Shown here piece after piece: positions 7,597 to 14,433 of a stretch of 34,654 nucleotides of DNA (position 1 is its first letter; each line of letters opens with the position of its first letter). The position numbers and the translations under genes are program-made. This DNA is from Frankia canadensis (lineage in GTDB: Bacteria; Actinomycetota; Actinomycetes; Frankiales; Frankiaceae): the NCBI RefSeq assembly GCF_900197875.1, contig NZ_FZMO01000512.1, positions 1-34,654 on the forward strand, in the 5' to 3' direction. The notes beneath the pieces were generated by a model. That model did not search any database. It worked only from the letters and a program-made list of their open reading frames with translations, and was not told where the DNA came from.

Positions 7597-10053
7597 ATGC
7601 ACCAACAGGACGACCGTCCCCCCGACCGGGCCGGGCCGGTGGCCCCGCGGATGGCCCAGCGGCTGGAGGTGCACGGAACCGTGCAGGGCGTCGGGTTCCG
7701 GCCGTTCGTCCACCGGCTCGCGACCGGCCTCGGCCTGGACGGCTGTGTCCGCAACGACGACGGCCGGGTCGTCGTCGAGGCCGCCGGGCCGGCCGACGCC
7801 CTCGCCACGCTCGCCACCCGCCTGCGCTCCGACGCGCCACCGCACGCCCGCGTGACCGCCGTGCACGCCACGGGACCGCCCTCGCCGCCGCCGAGCCCGG
7901 GTTCCGGATTCCGGGTCGAGACGTCCGCCCGGCGTGCGGCCGGCGGCTCGCGGCCGGAGGTGCGGGAGATCCCACCGGACCTCGCCACCTGCCCGGCCTG
8001 CCTCGCCGAGCTGCTCGACCCGCGGGACCGACGCTTCCGGTACCCGTTCCTGACCTGCACCGACTGCGGGCCGCGCGCCACCATCATCGACGGCCTTCCC
8101 TACGATCGGGAACGCACCACGATGCGCGCGTTCCCGATGTGCGCCGACTGCGCGCGCGAGTACGCCGACCCGGCGGACCGCCGCTTCCACGCCGAGCCGA
8201 TCGCCTGCCCGCACTGCGGCCCCCGGCTCACCTGGTGGTCCACTGACGTCGATCCGGCCGCGCCGGCCCAGGCCCACGGCGAGGACGCGCTCGACGCCGC
8301 GGTCACGCTGATCCGCGCCGGCGGCATCGCCGCGGTCAAGGGACTCGGCGGCTACCAGCTGGTGTGCGACGCCGCCTCGGGCACGGCCGTCGCCCGGCTA
8401 CGTGCCCGCAAGCATCGTCCCGCCAAGCCGTTCGCGGTCATGGTCGCCGACCTCGACGCGGCCCGGCTTCTCGCCCAGGTGGACACGGCGGAGGCCGAGC
8501 TGCTCACCGGCGCCGCCCGCCCGGTCGTGCTCCTCGACGCCGGCCGTCGCCCCGGGCCGGCCCTGGTGTCGGCGCCGACGTTGGCGGACGAGGTCACGGC
8601 GGGTGCCCCGCGGCTGGGCGTGTTCCTGCCGACCACGCCGCTGCACCACCTGCTGCTCGCCGAGGTGGGCGGCCCGCTGGTCGTCACCAGCGGGAACCGC
8701 GCGGACGAACCGATCGCCATCGCCGACGCCGACGCCCGCCGACATCTCGGCCCGGTGGCCGACGGCTTCCTGGGTCACGACCGGGCGATCCGCTCCCGGT
8801 ACGACGATTCCGTCGCCCGGGTGGTCGCGGGCCGGGCCACCGTGATCCGCCGCGCCCGCGGCTACGCGCCGTGCCCCCTGCCGCTCCCGCACGCCGCCTC
8901 CCGGCCCGTGCTCGCCGTCGGCGGCCAGCTCAAGCACACGTTCACCCTCGCGGCCGGCCCGACGGCGGTCGTCGGGCCGCACACCGGCGACCTGGCCTCG
9001 CCGCCCACGCTGGCCGCGTTCGAGCGCACCCTCGCGCAGCTGTCCGCGGTGGTCGGGATCACCCCCGAGGTGGTCGCCCACGACCTGCACCCCGACTACC
9101 TGTCGACCCGCCACGCCGAACGGTTCGCCGCCGACCGGCGGATCCCCGTGCAGCATCACCACGCGCACGCCGCGTCCTGCGCCGCCGAGCACGGCGTGAC
9201 CGGCCGGTTCATCGGCGTCGTCTACGACGGCCTGGGACTCGGCGACGACGGCACGCTGTGGGGCGGCGAGGTGTTCGTCGCGGACCTGGCGGCCTACCGG
9301 CGCGTGGCCCGCTTCGCCCGGGCACCGCTGCCCGGCGGCGCCGCCGCGATCCGCCGCCCCGCCCGCATGGCCCTGGGCTACCTGTTCGGCGCCGAGCAAC
9401 TCGGCGACGGCGATCAGGACGGCGACCTCGGCCGGTGGACCGGCGGCCCGCACCTCGCCGCGCCGCTGCTCGATCGCCTGCCGGCGGGCGAGGCGGCGGT
9501 CATCGCCAGAATGATCCACCGACGGGTGAACACGCCCGTCGCCTCCAGCGCGGGCAGGCTGTTCGACGCCGCGGCGGCACTGCTCGGGCTGCGCGACGAC
9601 ATCACCTACGAGGGCGAGGCCGCCCTGGCCCTGGAAGCGGCCGCCGGCTCCCACGACGGCGATGGCTCCCACGACGGCGATGTCGGTGGCGAGCTGCCCT
9701 GGCGGCTGGCGCGCGAGGGGGAGCTGCTCGTCTACGATCCGCGGCCGACTCTGCGGGCCCTGCTGGACGGCCTCGCCGACCGTGTCGATGTCGGGATCCT
9801 CGCCGCCCGTTTCCACACGACGATCACTGCCGTCACGGTGGCGCTGTGCGAGGACGTCTCCCGGCGGCACGGCCTGCGCACGGTCTGTCTGTCCGGCGGC
9901 GTGCTGCACAACCAGCGCCTGGCCGCAGGCGTCGTCGGCGCGCTGGCGGACGCCGGTCTCGAACCGCTGCTGAACGAGCGGGTGCCGGCGGGCGACGGCG
10001 GGCTGAGCTACGGCCAGGCCGCCGTCGCCGCCGCGCGGATGACCGGGAGGTGA
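7597..10053 (+). CDS. hypF: HypF carbamoyltransferase, [NiFe]-hydrogenase maturation
   Basis: 818 residues, slightly long for HypF. Order: acylphosphatase domain (about 22-110, VQGVGFRPFVHRL with the R and the N of CVRNDDG); two zinc motifs (C-x2-C pairs near 131-160 and 181-210); YrdC-like domain (about 225-400, with KGLGGYQLVCDA and KHRPAKPFAVM); Kae1-like domain (about 440-810, with QHHHAHAA, VVYDGLGLGDDGTLWGGEVF, LSGGVLHNQRL). HypF converts carbamoyl phosphate and ATP into thiocarbamate on HypE, the source of the hydrogenase cyanide ligands. No other hyp or hydrogenase gene is in the window. A short SHDGDGSHDGD duplication (bases 9646-9681) lies in the last domain. The ATG start has no strong ribosome site. 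Confidence 0.96.
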   Translation: MHQQDDRPPDRAGPVAPRMAQRLEVHGTVQGVGFRPFVHRLATGLGLDGCVRNDDGRVVVEAAGPADALATLATRLRSDAPPHARVTAVHATGPPSPPPSPGSGFRVETSARRAAGGSRPEVREIPPDLATCPACLAELLDPRDRRFRYPFLTCTDCGPRATIIDGLPYDRERTTMRAFPMCADCAREYADPADRRFHAEPIACPHCGPRLTWWSTDVDPAAPAQAHGEDALDAAVTLIRAGGIAAVKGLGGYQLVCDAASGTAVARLRARKHRPAKPFAVMVADLDAARLLAQVDTAEAELLTGAARPVVLLDAGRRPGPALVSAPTLADEVTAGAPRLGVFLPTTPLHHLLLAEVGGPLVVTSGNRADEPIAIADADARRHLGPVADGFLGHDRAIRSRYDDSVARVVAGRATVIRRARGYAPCPLPLPHAASRPVLAVGGQLKHTFTLAAGPTAVVGPHTGDLASPPTLAAFERTLAQLSAVVGITPEVVAHDLHPDYLSTRHAERFAADRRIPVQHHHAHAASCAAEHGVTGRFIGVVYDGLGLGDDGTLWGGEVFVADLAAYRRVARFARAPLPGGAAAIRRPARMALGYLFGAEQLGDGDQDGDLGRWTGGPHLAAPLLDRLPAGEAAVIARMIHRRVNTPVASSAGRLFDAAAALLGLRDDITYEGEAALALEAAAGSHDGDGSHDGDVGGELPWRLAREGELLVYDPRPTLRALLDGLADRVDVGILAARFHTTITAVTVALCEDVSRRHGLRTVCLSGGVLHNQRLAAGVVGALADAGLEPLLNERVPAGDGGLSYGQAAVAAARMTGR
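9646..9681. repeat. two 18-bp direct repeats inside hypF
   Basis: GGCTCCCACGACGGCGAT occurs twice back to back (9646-9663, 9664-9681), encoding a doubled GSHDGD hexapeptide. It looks like a recent in-frame slippage duplication in a surface loop. Confidence 0.9.
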
Positions 10054-10066
10054 GGGGGCAGGCTGT

Positions 10067-10108
10067 GCTCTGGAGACGGAGCTCTGGAGACGGAGCTCTG
10101 GAGGCGGA
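10067..10108. repeat. three 14-bp tandem repeats between hypF and the DUF1876 gene
   Basis: GCTCTGGAGACGGA is repeated at 10067-10080 and 10081-10094; the third copy (10095-10108) differs by one base. It fills most of the 70-base gap and places several GGAG-like tracts upstream of the next start. Copy number could alter spacing or translation of the downstream gene (inference). Confidence 0.9.
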
Positions 10109-10123
10109 AGGTGGTGGGGTCTC

Positions 10124-10393
10124 ATGATCCGCGAAGACACCTGGACGGTGGAGATCTTCCTGTCCGAGGACGAGGGCGAGACGCGAGCCGACGCGATGCT
10201 GCGGTGCGGCGCTGGCCAGGAGGTGCTGGCGTCCGGGGTCGCCCGGTGCGATCCCGACGACTACGACATTCCGGAGATAGGCGCGGAGGTGGCGGCGTCA
10301 CGAGCACTGGCGGAGCTGGCGCGCAAACTGCGCAGAACGGCTGCGGACGACATCCAGACCGTGACCGGCACGCGCGCGCGGGTGCACCCGTGA
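10124..10393 (+). CDS. DUF1876 domain protein
   Basis: 89 residues, full length for this small actinobacterial family. Visible family features are TWTVEIFLSEDEGETRADAML, a conserved GxARCDPDDYDIPEIG segment and a C-terminal helix with RALAELARKLRRTA. The biochemical function of the family is unknown; members are often found beside universal stress proteins, as here, where two such genes follow. ATG 10124 lies 15 bases after the third 14-bp repeat; the nearest purine tract (GGAAGGTGG) is somewhat far upstream. Probably cytoplasmic and stress-associated (inference from context). Confidence 0.85.
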   Translation: MIREDTWTVEIFLSEDEGETRADAMLRCGAGQEVLASGVARCDPDDYDIPEIGAEVAASRALAELARKLRRTAADDIQTVTGTRARVHP

Positions 10394-10583
10394 GAACCGG
10401 ACGCGCGGGCGGTCACGGTGGCGGAGCCGGAAAGGACACGAAGTGCGGAACACCCTGCCGAAGGTCCCGTGCCTTCCGAGCAAAGGTTGTGCGCGGACCT
10501 GCACAAACGTCCCCTGATCGCCATCCTCGGATACAGGACAGTCGTCGGTGCGGGGAACAGGAGCAGAGCTGAGGAGTGCGGCG

Positions 10584-11030
10584 ATGGGTGGAATCGTGGT
10601 CGGAGTCGACGGCTCGGCGGACGCCGACGCGGCGCTGCGGTGGTCGATGGCCGAGGCGCGACGACGGAAGGCCCCGCTCGTCGTGCTGCTCGCCTGGGAC
10701 CCCCGGCACTGCCCGCCGGCCGTGACGGGAATGGCCGGCGGCGTCGACGTCACCGCCTTCGAGAAGGCGGCCAGGGCGTTGCTGGACGACTGCCTCGACC
10801 AGGCACATGAGGACACGGTGGGCCTGCGGGTCGAACCGGTGCTGGTCGAGGACGCGCCCGCGCGCGCCCTGATCGGGCAGTCCGGCGACGCGAGCCTCGT
10901 CGTGGTGGGATCGCGGGGCCGCGGCGGATTCACCAGCCTGACGCTGGGCTCCGTCAGCCACCAGTGCGTCCACCATGCCGCCTGCCCGGTCGCCGTCGTC
11001 CGGGCGGGACTTATGCAGAACTCCGCATGA
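10584..11030 (+). CDS. universal stress protein, single domain
   Basis: 148 residues. It begins with the USP strand GGIVVGVDGSADADAALRWS and ends with the ATP-binding signature G-x2-G-x9-G-S (GSRGRGGFTSLTLGSVS) and CPVAVV. I choose ATG 10584, preceded by GAGGAG, over an upstream start at 10548 because the fold starts at residue 3. USPs of this type bind ATP and are induced under starvation or hypoxia in actinobacteria. It forms a stress cluster with the upstream DUF1876 gene and the downstream tandem USP, sharing with the latter the motif HQCVHHAxCPV. Confidence 0.92.
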   Translation: MGGIVVGVDGSADADAALRWSMAEARRRKAPLVVLLAWDPRHCPPAVTGMAGGVDVTAFEKAARALLDDCLDQAHEDTVGLRVEPVLVEDAPARALIGQSGDASLVVVGSRGRGGFTSLTLGSVSHQCVHHAACPVAVVRAGLMQNSA

Positions 11031-11070
11031 AGATCAGGAGTTTTCGCTCCGTTCCAAATGACCAATGCCT

Positions 11071-11095
11071 TTCCTGGTGCCCGAGGGCACGGGAA
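11071..11095. promoter_or_regulatory. palindrome downstream of the first USP gene
   Basis: GTGCCC-GA-GGGCAC (11077-11090) is a perfect 6-bp inverted repeat around a 2-base centre, flanked by TTCC on the left and GGAA on the right with a one-base offset. The tiny centre argues for a protein-binding site rather than a hairpin. It lies upstream of the tandem USP gene, across the AMIN remnant. The regulator is unknown. Confidence 0.35.
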
Positions 11096-11110
11096 CAACA
11101 AGGGACGTAG

Positions 11111-11215
11111 TGGTTGGGATACGTCCACCTCGGCCTGGGCGTGGACGGCCGGGTCGGCTTCCAGGTGCACGAGTTGGCGAACCCGCCGAGGCTGGCGATC
11201 GACATCGCCTCCTGA
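11111..11215 (+). pseudogene. remnant of an AMIN-like domain protein
   Basis: After an in-frame TAG at 11108-11110 the frame reads about 34 residues (WLGYVHLGLGVDGRVGFQVH, then ELANPPRLAIDIAS) to a TGA at 11213-11215. This resembles the end of actinobacterial AMIN-like lipoproteins, which finish with a hydrophobic F-x-V-x2-L-x-N-P-x-R-L-x-I-D-I strand. The rest of the gene, including any start, signal peptide or lipobox, is missing. It sits in the 310-base gap between two USP genes. Family assignment is by recollection of the motif and is tentative. Confidence 0.5.
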
Positions 11216-11339
11216 CAGGCCTCCCGACAGGCCTCTTGAAGATCATCATGGCGGGGCTGCTCCGCGCTCGCCCATCCGGGCCACTGCGGGGACGCTGGAG
11301 GCGGGTCGGGGCAGCCGCCGCCCGGGAACGGAGGGTGTG

Positions 11340-12263
11340 ATGGCCGGCATCGTGGTGGGTGTGGATGGTTCGCGTGACGCCGACGCGGCGCTGCGGTGGG
11401 CCGTCGGCGAGGCCTGGCTGCGGGGGGATCGTCTTGACACCGTCCTCGCCTGGGCACCGGACGACTGTCCCCGGGAGGTGCGGGAGCGCGCCTACGCGCC
11501 CGGCTCGCACAGCGTCGAGGGCGCCGCCCTGCGGGTGTTGCAGGACTCGGTCGCCCGGGCGCGCGATCCCCGCCGGCCCGTGCCCGTCACGGAACGCGCG
11601 GTCTACGCGGACGCCGCCGAGGCGCTGCTGTCCGCGTCGTCGACCGCGGACCTGCTGGTCGTCGGGCTCCGGGGGAGCAGGCGACTGCACCGCTACCTCG
11701 TGGGCTCGGTGACCGCCGCCTGCCTGCACGAGGCGACGCGTCCCGTCGTCGTGGTGCGCGCCGGCACCGCATCCGCCGCCGACGCCGCATCCGCCGCCGA
11801 CGCCGCATCCGCCGCCGACACCGATTCCGCCGCCACGGCACCGGTGGTGGTCGGGGTCGACGGCTCGGCCACGTCGTTGAACGCGCTGCGCTGGGCCGCC
11901 GCGGAGGCGGTCCTGCACGCCGCGCCCCTGCACGTCGTCCACGCCTGGCTGCCGACCCTCGGCCTGCATCTCGGTCAGCACGCCGACACCGACCGCGAGG
12001 CGATCGAACGCACTGTGCGGCAGGCGCTCGACGACCACGTCCGCGCGGGCCTGGCGGAGGTGCCCGATATCGACGTCGACATCCGACTCGCCCTCGGCGG
12101 TTCCGCGACGACGCTGCTCACCGCCGCGGCGGCCGCCCGCCTGCTCGTGCTCGGATCCCGGGGTGCCGGTGGCTTCACCGGCCTGCTGCTCGGGGCGACC
12201 GCACACCAGTGCGTCCACCACGCCCACTGCCCGGTCGTCGTCGTTCCCGACTCCGCCCGGTAG
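11340..12263 (+). CDS. tandem (two-domain) universal stress protein
   Basis: 307 residues with two USP domains: residues 1-140 (MAGIVVGVDGSRDADAALRW to VVVVRAG) and about 164-305 (APVVVGVDGSATSLNALRW to CPVVVVPDSAR). The second carries the intact ATP signature GSRGAGGFTGLLLGATA; the first has GLRGSRRLHRYLVGSVT, with a less typical glycine pattern. They are joined by a linker of repeated SAADAA hexapeptides. ATG 11340 follows GGAGGG by five bases. Likely an ATP-binding stress or dormancy protein, possibly co-regulated with the single-domain USP and DUF1876 genes upstream. Confidence 0.92.
   Translation: MAGIVVGVDGSRDADAALRWAVGEAWLRGDRLDTVLAWAPDDCPREVRERAYAPGSHSVEGAALRVLQDSVARARDPRRPVPVTERAVYADAAEALLSASSTADLLVVGLRGSRRLHRYLVGSVTAACLHEATRPVVVVRAGTASAADAASAADAASAADTDSAATAPVVVGVDGSATSLNALRWAAAEAVLHAAPLHVVHAWLPTLGLHLGQHADTDREAIERTVRQALDDHVRAGLAEVPDIDVDIRLALGGSATTLLTAAAAARLLVLGSRGAGGFTGLLLGATAHQCVHHAHCPVVVVPDSAR
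11769..11822. repeat. three 18-bp tandem repeats in the inter-domain linker of the tandem USP
   Basis: GCATCCGCCGCCGACGCC at 11769-11786 and 11787-11804, and a copy with one change at 11805-11822. They encode ASAADA hexapeptides. The frame is preserved, so linker length can vary by slippage. Confidence 0.9.
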
Positions 12264-12317
12264 TCGCTTCCGGGTTGTTTCGGGCTTGCATTCGGTACCC
12301 AGGTACGCGCTGGCGGC

Positions 12318-12407
12318 GTGACCCTGCACCGTCGACGCCGCGCGGCCATGGCCCGCGCCATCACCAACGGCGACGTCTCCTGCGGCTGCGGCGACCGCGC
12401 CTGCTAA
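12318..12407 (+). other. possible 29-residue ORF with a cysteine-rich end
   Basis: GTG 12318 to TAA 12405-12407 reads a basic stretch followed by MARAITNGDVSCGCGDRAC. Codons are GC-biased and the ending CGCGDRAC is unusual, but there is no ribosome site and no recognised family. It may be the last part of a lost gene. It lies in the 635-base interval 12264-12898, which otherwise holds the minus-strand remnant and the palindrome listed next. Confidence 0.2.
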
Positions 12408-12449
12408 AGATCCACGAGAATCGAGACGACAGTGCATCAGTCCTGGTAG

Positions 12450-12660
12450 AAGGGTGATCTGCTGATCGGAGGGCTGGCCGTCTGTCTGCCAGATCTTCTT
12501 CTGGTCGGACACGGCGATGAGGCACAGCCATAGGCAGGTGCCGGCGGCGAGGCGTCCGGACCAGCGGCGGATCGCGTCTCCGAGTACCTCGGCGGGCACG
12601 TTGTCGGCGTTGAGGGCGAGATCGGCGAGTTCCGCGAGGTCCTCGGCGTCCTCCTCGGTG
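12450..12660 (-). pseudogene. decayed ORF, unidentified
   Basis: On the minus strand a protein-like segment reads EEDAEDLAELADLALNADNV, then PAEVLGDAIRRWSGRLAAG and TCLWLCLIAVSDQKKIWQTD. Codon use looks genuine until about 12450, after which the frame continues into low-quality sequence. Upstream it is closed by an in-frame TGA near 12675, leaving only GTG codons as starts and no ribosome site. I read it as the leftover N-terminal part of a gene cut by a deletion. The family is not recognised. Confidence 0.35.
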
Positions 12661-12722
12661 GGTGTTGCGTCGGTGGACGATCACCAGAAGGGCGAAAAAC
12701 GGTGTTACCGCGGGAACGTGCG

Positions 12723-12738
12723 GACCGATCGATCGGTC
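12723..12738. promoter_or_regulatory. 16-bp perfect palindrome
   Basis: GACCGATCGATCGGTC is perfectly self-complementary, the size of a dimeric repressor site. No intact promoter or regulator gene lies next to it now; the neighbours are the decayed ORF and the 3' end of the DUF1338 gene. It may be an orphan operator of a lost gene. Confidence 0.35.
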
Positions 12739-12898
12739 GGTGAGGGCCGGCCAACCGGAGAGTGGACACAGTGACGCACGAAACCCTGCTGACCGTCGGG
12801 ACCGGCCGGGGCAATCGGACGGGCTAGCGGATGGTGTGGCGCGTGACGGGCGGGTATCCGCGTCCCGGAGGTTGCAGGGAGGACGCCGCCGGCCGAGC

Positions 12899-14353
12899 TC
12901 AGGGGGCGTCGTCTCCAGGGGACACGGTCACGGGGAGGAGGCGACCGGGCAGGCCCAGCTGTTCGGCGACTCGGGCAACGGAGTCCCGCCGCAGGCGGTC
13001 GTACAGGGTGTGCGGATCGCGCAGGGGGCGGCCGAGGGCGCCCGCCAGCCAGGCGGCGTCCAGCTCGGTGCCGGGGGCGGCGGCGTCGCGGCGGCCGGCG
13101 GTGTCGAGGTTCGACTGGAAGATCCCGGCGGCGGAGCGGGGCAGGAAGTCCTCGTACACGATCGGCTCAGCACGGATCCAGCCCTGGTCGAGCAGATCGG
13201 GCAGGGTGAGCGGGGGTGGGCCGCCGGGGTGGCGTCCGTCCGGCTCCACCGTGTAGGTGAAGTAGGCCAGGTCGTGCTGGGCCAGCGCGGCCTCGCTGGC
13301 GGGCACCCGACGGTTCCACAGCTCCGCGGCGAGCCGCGCCCGCTCAGGGGCGGGGACCGGGGCGGACCGGGTCGCGTCGGCGACGGTCTCCTCGACCTCG
13401 GCGGTCAGCTCGTCGTAGAGGGCGCGGCCGCGGACGGTGGCCGCGATACCCCGCGACTCGACCTCGCCGAAGCGGACGCGCACCGTGCCGTGGGTGATCG
13501 TGCCGTCGGGTTCCCGAAACGGGCGGTGCTCGGCCAGGGCCCGCATGGACGTCTGGCGCAGCAGCAGGTCCGGGCCGGCCCAGTGGGGCGGGCCCTGAAT
13601 GGTGTCGATCATCTCCAGGCCCCGTCCGCGCATCACCGCGTACAGCTCGTCGATGTCGAGGACGCGTGGCGTCAGATGGTTCAGGTGTGTCGTGCGGCCG
13701 GCGCCGATGTCGGCGGCGACGGCGCAGACCCGGGACAGCTCGGTGAACCACGCGCGGTCGACCGGCTCCGGCGACAGCCGCAGCGCGTCCGTCGCCAGCG
13801 CCAGGAAGGACTCGGCATCCGCAGGGTCGAGTCCGTGCCAGGCGATCGCCCGGTCGGCGAGGTCCAGCAGCAGCGGGGGGAACAACGTCCGATCGGCCAG
13901 GGCATGGTCGAGACGGCGGCCGAGATCGGCGGTGAAGAAACGCCGGTCGCCGGGAACCAGCATCGAGGTGAACACCCGGAACGGGCCGCGGGCCAGTTCC
14001 GGCGGGTCGAGCGGCCGAAACGCCGTGGCGACGACCGGCACCGCACGCGTCGCGGCCTCGCGCAGGTCGTAGAACCCCACCGGATACATGCCCATCGCGG
14101 CGAAGATCCGCCCGACCTGGGACAGCTCGCGCGGTGTGCCCACCCGGATCGCTCCGTGCCGCTCGTCACCCACCCGGGACAGGTCGCCGAGGCGCTCGGC
14201 CCGCGCGCCCTGGCTGCCCAGGACCCGCAGGTTCACCTCCCGGGTCGCGGCGAGCAGCGTCGGGTAGGCGGGGACGTCCCGTCCGAACAGCTCCGACAGC
14301 CGGCGGGCGAACGCGGCGCGCAGCTGATGGGGCTCCCACCGCACCTCGGGCAC
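12899..14353 (-). CDS. hglS: 2-oxoadipate dioxygenase/decarboxylase (HglS/DUF1338 type)
   Basis: 484 residues, close to the known family length. The family is an Fe(II) VOC-fold enzyme that turns 2-oxoadipate into D-2-hydroxyglutarate plus CO2 in lysine catabolism. Residues that match the described active site are H66 and R70 (ERHGAIR, the H-x3-R spacing), H226 in THLNHLTPRVLDID, and a glutamate in FGEVESRG (297 or 299). The start is GTG 14353 with AGGGA about seven bases upstream. No other lysine-degradation gene is nearby. Divergent from the M13 peptidase gene at 14434. Confidence 0.85.
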   Translation of the reverse strand: MPEVRWEPHQLRAAFARRLSELFGRDVPAYPTLLAATREVNLRVLGSQGARAERLGDLSRVGDERHGAIRVGTPRELSQVGRIFAAMGMYPVGFYDLREAATRAVPVVATAFRPLDPPELARGPFRVFTSMLVPGDRRFFTADLGRRLDHALADRTLFPPLLLDLADRAIAWHGLDPADAESFLALATDALRLSPEPVDRAWFTELSRVCAVAADIGAGRTTHLNHLTPRVLDIDELYAVMRGRGLEMIDTIQGPPHWAGPDLLLRQTSMRALAEHRPFREPDGTITHGTVRVRFGEVESRGIAATVRGRALYDELTAEVEETVADATRSAPVPAPERARLAAELWNRRVPASEAALAQHDLAYFTYTVEPDGRHPGGPPPLTLPDLLDQGWIRAEPIVYEDFLPRSAAGIFQSNLDTAGRRDAAAPGTELDAAWLAGALGRPLRDPHTLYDRLRRDSVARVAEQLGLPGRLLPVTVSPGDDAP

Positions 14354-14433
14354 CTCTGGTCCCTGCCCGCCGGGCCGCGCCGGAACCCCGTGGACCTTTC
14401 CTGAACGCCGGATCGAATGGAGACTGTCGGTTC

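Noticed and set aside
8398-10140. 580-codon minus-strand ORF opposite hypF
   Set aside because: Shadow of hypF; no motif, composition typical of antisense GC-rich frames.
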